From Candidatus Hydrogenedentota bacterium (GTDB lineage Bacteria > Hydrogenedentota > Hydrogenedentia > Hydrogenedentales > SLHB01), in NCBI GenBank assembly GCA_013359265.1, contig JABWCD010000024.1, forward strand, positions 19,123 to 83,122: a stretch of 64,000 nucleotides of DNA, given 5' to 3'. Of the stretch, positions 60,234 to 64,000 are shown piece by piece (positions within the stretch are counted from its first letter, which is position 1; each line of letters starts with the position of its first letter). The notes below the pieces were generated by a model. The model was not told the DNA's origin and ran no database searches. It was given only the letters and a program-made list of their open reading frames with translations. Both the position numbers and the translations under genes were made by a program.

Positions 60234-62822
60234 ATGCGTATTATCCTGCCGGTTTGCCTGCTGGTTTCATCTATCTCTCCTGCATACCTCGCGGACGCGG
60301 CGCCGGGTGACTGGCCTGAACCGCGACAGAATCCGATGCTGACCGCGATTCAACCGCTTGCCGGCGGAATGACAACCGCGCCGGTGGCCACGGGACAAAT
60401 CGATCTTGGCCGCGGCGCGCCGGCGATCGCGGCAGCCACGTTGAACGACGGGACAGTCGTCGGTCTTGCCATCGTCTCGGGTTCGCTCCACTGTTACGAC
60501 GTGACCGGGACGCTGCGGTGGGAGTCGCATCCCGGGGGCCTGAATTTCGACGCGATCATCGCGCACGAGGACCTCGACGGTGACGGGGAACCCGAAGTAT
60601 TGCTGCAAGCCGGGCGCCCGACGCAACCGTTCGGCGCGGCTGCGTTGGTCTCGCTGAACGACGGAAGCCTGCTGTGGCGGTACGACGTGGAGCCCATGTC
60701 GTACGCCTGGTATCTCTACGCGGGCACTTACTGGCCGGACGATCCGAAGAAGCAGATTATCGTGATTGAGCATGCGTACCCGCCCGACAAGGACAATGGG
60801 TACATCGCGCTGTTTGCGTACGAGGGCGCCCGCGCGCCGGTACAGAAATGGCGCTACGCGTTCGACGAATACACGTGCTTCCCGACCCTCATGCAGAACG
60901 ACATCGATGCCGACGGCGTGAACGAGATCGTTGTGCAAACGCACAGCCGGATGTGGCACCTCGATGCGCTCAGCGGCGCGGTGAAACATCACATCCATTG
61001 GGACACCGCGCCCGGCAACGAGCGCAGTTACGGGTTGGTGAAATTCACCGACGTGAACAAGGACGGGCGCGACGACTTTCTCTGCATCGCCACGTTCGCG
61101 CAACACCATGAGGTATTGTTGAACAAGGACGGCAAATTCGAAAAGGCGTGGGGGTACGGCTGGGGCGAAAGCGTGACCACGGGCAAGGTCGCCACGGTGT
61201 ATCCCGAACCGCCAGACGTGGACGTGGATGGCGACGGCGCCATCGAAATCGTGTTGTCCATGTTCAACTCCGAAGGCGAAGGCGCGTGGTTGACGCGCGT
61301 GTACGATGCCATCACTGGAACGCTCAAGTACCGCGTGCCCGGGATCGTTGCCCTCGGCACGGCCGACCTCGACGGCGACGGCGCGCACGAGGTTATCGGG
61401 AACGCGACATCCGACCCCGCAAAGGCAAAACTTGATGGTGTTCGCCTCGTGACGTTCAAGGGCGGCGCGGTGAAAACGATCTGGGAAGACCCCGCGGTGA
61501 CCGCACTGCCGCCCGACAAGCGCGGAGAACTCCGCGTGGAACGAAACGGCGAACGGCTCCGCGTGCGAATCGATCCGTCCGAATCGATTTCGCTCGAAGC
61601 GTGGGAGAAACCCGTGAAGGGCCCGGACAAACCGGTGTTCACCGGCATTCCGGCGTCCGTCGGTCCGCCGATGCCGAAACTGCTTGCGGCAGACCTGAAC
61701 AACGACGGCAAAAACGAGCTGGTCCTGTATCAGGATGCGACGGCGCGCGTCTATTCGTGGAACGGTACCTCGTTCGAGGGGATCGGCGCGTACGCTTCGA
61801 GTTCGATGCCGGTGATCGCGGACCTCGATGGCGATGCGAAACTCGAGATCGTGACGGCGAACGTCGCGCCGGCGCACACGCCGATAATCGAAGCGGTCAC
61901 GCCCTCGATGGAAAACAAAATGCTGTGGCGCTCGGAGTTGCCGCCGCCAAATCGCGCCAGCCTGCCGCACCCGCGGCTTGCATATCTACGCACGGCGCGA
62001 TTCACCGGCAACGCGACTCCGGATTTGTATCTCTATGCGGGAACGCCCATCGTGCGGAGCGTGGCGATCAACGGCCGTACCGGCGAGGTCATCTGGGAAA
62101 AAGGCGAAACGCCGGGGAACATCGAGCGCTACTGGGCGCCGACAGTGAATCTCGCGTCAACGATCGACTACGACACCGACGGAAAAGAAGACCTCGTATT
62201 TACCAATCCCGACTATTACTGCATTGCGTCCGGCGCTACGGGCGACGCGTTACTGGGCCCCGCGTTCCCGCCGCATATTTTCAGCCAGCCGTGCCAAGGG
62301 CTGTACACGTTGCCCGCGATCCTGCAACGGAAGGACCTGATACCGCTGGTAGCGCTGGTTGGCGGCCACTATTTTCAGGGAGTGATGAGTATCAAGGCGG
62401 AACCGCTCTGGCACGCGGTTCCCGGCATCGGCGCGGCGCGCAGCGCGGAAGAAGGGTTCGTTCAACTGCCCGACGGGAATTGGCTGATCGGGTATGGCAG
62501 GCAGAACGGATCGTTCGCGTGCGTCAACGCGGGCGACGGATCGGTACGCTGGGAGTTGCCGATCGAGGCGACATGCTCGGACGCCGTGTCGTGCGATATC
62601 GACGGCGACGGCCTGCAGGAGTTCGTCTTCGGCACGAGCCACGCCGAGTTGCTCGCCGTGCGCGACGATAACGGCGCTCCGAAGACCGTGTGGACATCCA
62701 AACTGACCGGCGCGGCGGGCGCGCCAATCGTCGCGGACATCTCGGGCGATGGGAAGAGCGACGTAGTCGTGCCGAGTGCGGACGGCTACGTTACGCTGTT
62801 CCAGGCACAAGCGGCCCCATGA
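60234..62822 (+). CDS. Exported FG-GAP/VCBS-repeat beta-propeller protein
   Basis: A 862-residue protein with signal peptide (ILPVCLLVSSISPAYLADA). About ten calcium-loop repeats of D-x-D-x-D-G type are spread along it (DLDGDGEPEVLL, DIDADGVNEIVV, DVNKDGRDDFLC, DVDGDGAIEIVL, DLNNDGKNELVL, DLDGDAKLEIVT, DYDTDGKEDLVF, DIDGDGLQEFVF, DISGDGKSDVVV). PQQ-like blades (LHCYDVTGTLRWESH, LVSLNDGSLLWRYD) are interleaved. It is an extracellular or periplasmic propeller; no catalytic domain. Confidence 0.85.
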   Translation: MRIILPVCLLVSSISPAYLADAAPGDWPEPRQNPMLTAIQPLAGGMTTAPVATGQIDLGRGAPAIAAATLNDGTVVGLAIVSGSLHCYDVTGTLRWESHPGGLNFDAIIAHEDLDGDGEPEVLLQAGRPTQPFGAAALVSLNDGSLLWRYDVEPMSYAWYLYAGTYWPDDPKKQIIVIEHAYPPDKDNGYIALFAYEGARAPVQKWRYAFDEYTCFPTLMQNDIDADGVNEIVVQTHSRMWHLDALSGAVKHHIHWDTAPGNERSYGLVKFTDVNKDGRDDFLCIATFAQHHEVLLNKDGKFEKAWGYGWGESVTTGKVATVYPEPPDVDVDGDGAIEIVLSMFNSEGEGAWLTRVYDAITGTLKYRVPGIVALGTADLDGDGAHEVIGNATSDPAKAKLDGVRLVTFKGGAVKTIWEDPAVTALPPDKRGELRVERNGERLRVRIDPSESISLEAWEKPVKGPDKPVFTGIPASVGPPMPKLLAADLNNDGKNELVLYQDATARVYSWNGTSFEGIGAYASSSMPVIADLDGDAKLEIVTANVAPAHTPIIEAVTPSMENKMLWRSELPPPNRASLPHPRLAYLRTARFTGNATPDLYLYAGTPIVRSVAINGRTGEVIWEKGETPGNIERYWAPTVNLASTIDYDTDGKEDLVFTNPDYYCIASGATGDALLGPAFPPHIFSQPCQGLYTLPAILQRKDLIPLVALVGGHYFQGVMSIKAEPLWHAVPGIGAARSAEEGFVQLPDGNWLIGYGRQNGSFACVNAGDGSVRWELPIEATCSDAVSCDIDGDGLQEFVFGTSHAELLAVRDDNGAPKTVWTSKLTGAAGAPIVADISGDGKSDVVVPSADGYVTLFQAQAAP

Positions 62823-62862
62823 TTCGCTTCGCGAAACTCGGCATCCGATCCACGGTTCCCGA

Positions 62863-63351
62863 ATGATCTACGTCACCGTCGGCACAATGTTTCTCGACTT
62901 TCCGCGCTTGATCAACGCGATGGACGACATTGCGCGCGGATCGGGCGAGCGCGTCGTGATTCAGACCGGCTTGGGCACGACGCTGCCGAAACATTGCGAA
63001 CACTTCGATTTCAAACCGCGCGAGGAAGTGCTCGCGGTGCAGCGCGAGGCCCGGGTCGTGGTGTGCCACGCGGGGATCGGGTGCGTGTCCGACGCGCTGC
63101 GCATGAAGCGTCCGTTGATTGTCGTACCGCGATTGAAGCGCTACAACGAACACATGAACGACCATCAGATGGACCTCGCGCGCGCGGTCGCGGCGCGCGG
63201 CTGGGGCCGTGTCATCTGCGACGTGGCCGAATTGGCGGAGGCGTGCGCAAACCCGCCGGCAGCACATGAGACCTACACGCCCGCAAGCGCGCCGTTGATC
63301 GACGAGCTACGGGAAATCGTGTCGAGCCTGGCTCATGGGAAATGCCTGTAG
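62863..63351 (+). CDS. Alg13/GT28 C-domain-like glycosyltransferase
   Basis: A 162-residue protein matching the C-terminal UDP-GlcNAc-binding domain of GT28 enzymes: MIYVTVGTMFLDFPRLINAM, QTGLGTTLP, VCHAGIGCVSDALRMKRPLI and VPRLKRYNEHMNDHQMDLA. Proteins of this size work as Alg13-type catalytic halves with a membrane partner, absent here. Its last 45 bases overlap the RelE-like frame on the other strand. Confidence 0.86.
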   Translation: MIYVTVGTMFLDFPRLINAMDDIARGSGERVVIQTGLGTTLPKHCEHFDFKPREEVLAVQREARVVVCHAGIGCVSDALRMKRPLIVVPRLKRYNEHMNDHQMDLARAVAARGWGRVICDVAELAEACANPPAAHETYTPASAPLIDELREIVSSLAHGKCL

Positions 63352-63591
63352 ATGTCCGCGCGACTGAGACACCGAACAAACGTCACGCAGTTCGATTCGA
63401 TATATTACGCCGACACGGTATTCGCCTATACGAATGCGGTAATGCGAAGTACGGCCGCGCAACTTCTTGATGCCGGGTATCTGCCGCGGTGACTCGGCGG
63501 CTTCCGCGATTCGGATGAGTTCGTGGACTTGTGCTCTTAGTTCGCTATCGCGTAACTTCTCCAGGTCCTTGCGAAACGGCGCCAGGTACAC
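63307..63591 (-). CDS. RelE/ParE-family toxin, apparently frameshifted near the 3' end
   Basis: A 94-codon frame from GTG at 63591 that begins YLAPFRKDLEKLRDSEL and contains KKLRGRTSHYRIRIGEYRVG, the RelE/ParE core, followed by VIYRIEL. The last in-frame part (RDVCSVSQSRGHLQAF) fits badly; one base shift gives VTFVRCLSRADIYRHFP ending at 63333, the normal family end. The gene is therefore either inactive or contains an assembly error. The antitoxin gene lies three bases upstream. Confidence 0.7.
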   Translation of the reverse strand: MYLAPFRKDLEKLRDSELRAQVHELIRIAEAAESPRQIPGIKKLRGRTSHYRIRIGEYRVGVIYRIELRDVCSVSQSRGHLQAFPMSQARHDFP

Positions 63592-63594
63592 ACC

Positions 63595-63801
63595 TCACAA
63601 TTTGGTCTCAAGAACTATCAGAACGTCAGCGCGAGATACTTCCGGCGCGCCCGCCACATCGTCCATTGCCCGGCCAAGTGCAATGTCCTCGATTACGTCT
63701 TCCACGATGGCCCGCAGAAAATCCGCCTGTCCCTCAATTGCTTCGGCGACGGCTTCCTTGATGGCCTGCCGGAACTCGTCGGTGATTTGTGTGGACGCCA
63801 T
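63595..63801 (-). CDS. Antitoxin of the RelE/ParE pair
   Basis: A 68-residue acidic protein (MASTQITDEFRQAIKEAVAE, then EDIALGRAMDDVAG) that lies three bases upstream of the RelE-like toxin on the same strand. Position, size and acidic helical character fit an antitoxin of this type. The final ADVLIVLETKL resembles the toxin-clamping end. Confidence 0.6.
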   Translation of the reverse strand: MASTQITDEFRQAIKEAVAEAIEGQADFLRAIVEDVIEDIALGRAMDDVAGAPEVSRADVLIVLETKL

Positions 63802-63952
63802 ACGTCTTTCTCCCGAACGTCATCGTAGCACGTCCCGCGCATCTCGCCATGCGCTCAAGGGCTTACTCGCGAGCATTTCTCACCGCACCGAAGGATTTTA
63901 CGTCCACTGCGACGTCTCTCGGACGGCCGCACCGCGTGCTCGTGCTCATGCT

Positions 63953-64000
63953 CGTCATCGTACTCGATCGTTTCGAGTTTCGAGTGCGAGTACGATGACG
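63953..64000 (+). repeat. 14-bp inverted repeat at the window edge
   Basis: CGTCATCGTACTCG at 63953-63966 and its exact reverse complement at 63987-64000. The spacer is also rich in TCGA/CGAGT. The structure may continue beyond the window. No gene is seen from 63802 on. Confidence 0.6.

Noticed and set aside
60267..61970. A 567-codon minus-strand open frame
   Set aside because: Antisense to the FG-GAP propeller gene, rich in Arg/His, no domain.

Overview
High-GC bacterial DNA, 64 kb, coding on both strands in long co-directional runs. Several families point to the PVC superphylum or a neighbour such as Candidatus Hydrogenedentota: a PSD1-type protein (DUF1549/DUF1553 with a CxxCH motif) followed by a DUF1501 protein, a giant PVC-type haem-binding CxxCH protein, ThuA, DUF2961 and ADP-ribosylglycohydrolase enzymes, and many exported glycosidase-like and propeller proteins. 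This assignment is inference from gene content; there is no rRNA or ribosomal marker in the window.

Layout. 1-2288: 3' end of a nonribosomal peptide synthetase (A-PCP-TE). 2412-8456 (minus): short-chain dehydrogenase, UGT-like glycosyltransferase, ADP-ribosylglycohydrolase, sialidase-like Asp-box protein and zinc alcohol dehydrogenase, followed upstream by tRNA-Ser(UGA). 8759-16075: His-rich NiCoT/UreH-like transporter, GH88-like hydrolase, small membrane protein, propeller/six-hairpin fusion, a 125-bp repeat array running into a decayed glycosidase fragment, and a PQQ-type propeller. 16146-25415 (minus): exported FAD oxidoreductase, DUF2961 enzyme, a two-gene SLOG/ComF-like cassette, ThuA, and a four-module haem/copper protein. 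25663-30145: PSD1 and DUF1501. 30235-31092: two tandem antitoxin-like genes plus a PIN toxin. 31099-35349 (minus): a MacAB/Lol-like ABC exporter with two permeases. 35570-38362: two exported hydrolases.

38474-46598 is one long plus-strand cluster starting with an ArsR repressor that sits behind a good promoter and a near-perfect palindromic operator. It continues with four SRPBCC proteins, three VOC proteins (one of them double), an Asp-box propeller, a MoaD-like protein and its E1-rhodanese partner, a DoxX-like protein and DUF1428. The MoaD/E1 pair is split by a remarkable block of repeats. A ceramidase-like protein follows.

48147-57976 is a complete V/A-type ATPase operon in the order of the Enterococcus ntp operon (G/H, I, K, E, C, F, A, B, D), preceded by an AtpI-like membrane protein. 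The proteolipid carries the full residue set known to bind sodium in E. hirae, so a Na+-coupled enzyme is predicted. Between subunits F and A sits a four-helix-bundle (23S-IVS/S23 family) gene enclosed by perfect 31-bp inverted repeats made of TTTTGGA heptamers, which looks like an inserted mobile unit. A third tract of these heptamers overlaps the start of the FAD oxidoreductase.

58040-64000: orphan receiver protein, two minus-strand envelope genes (one with a TonB C-terminal domain), an FG-GAP propeller, an Alg13/GT28-like protein and a RelE/antitoxin pair whose toxin appears frameshifted.
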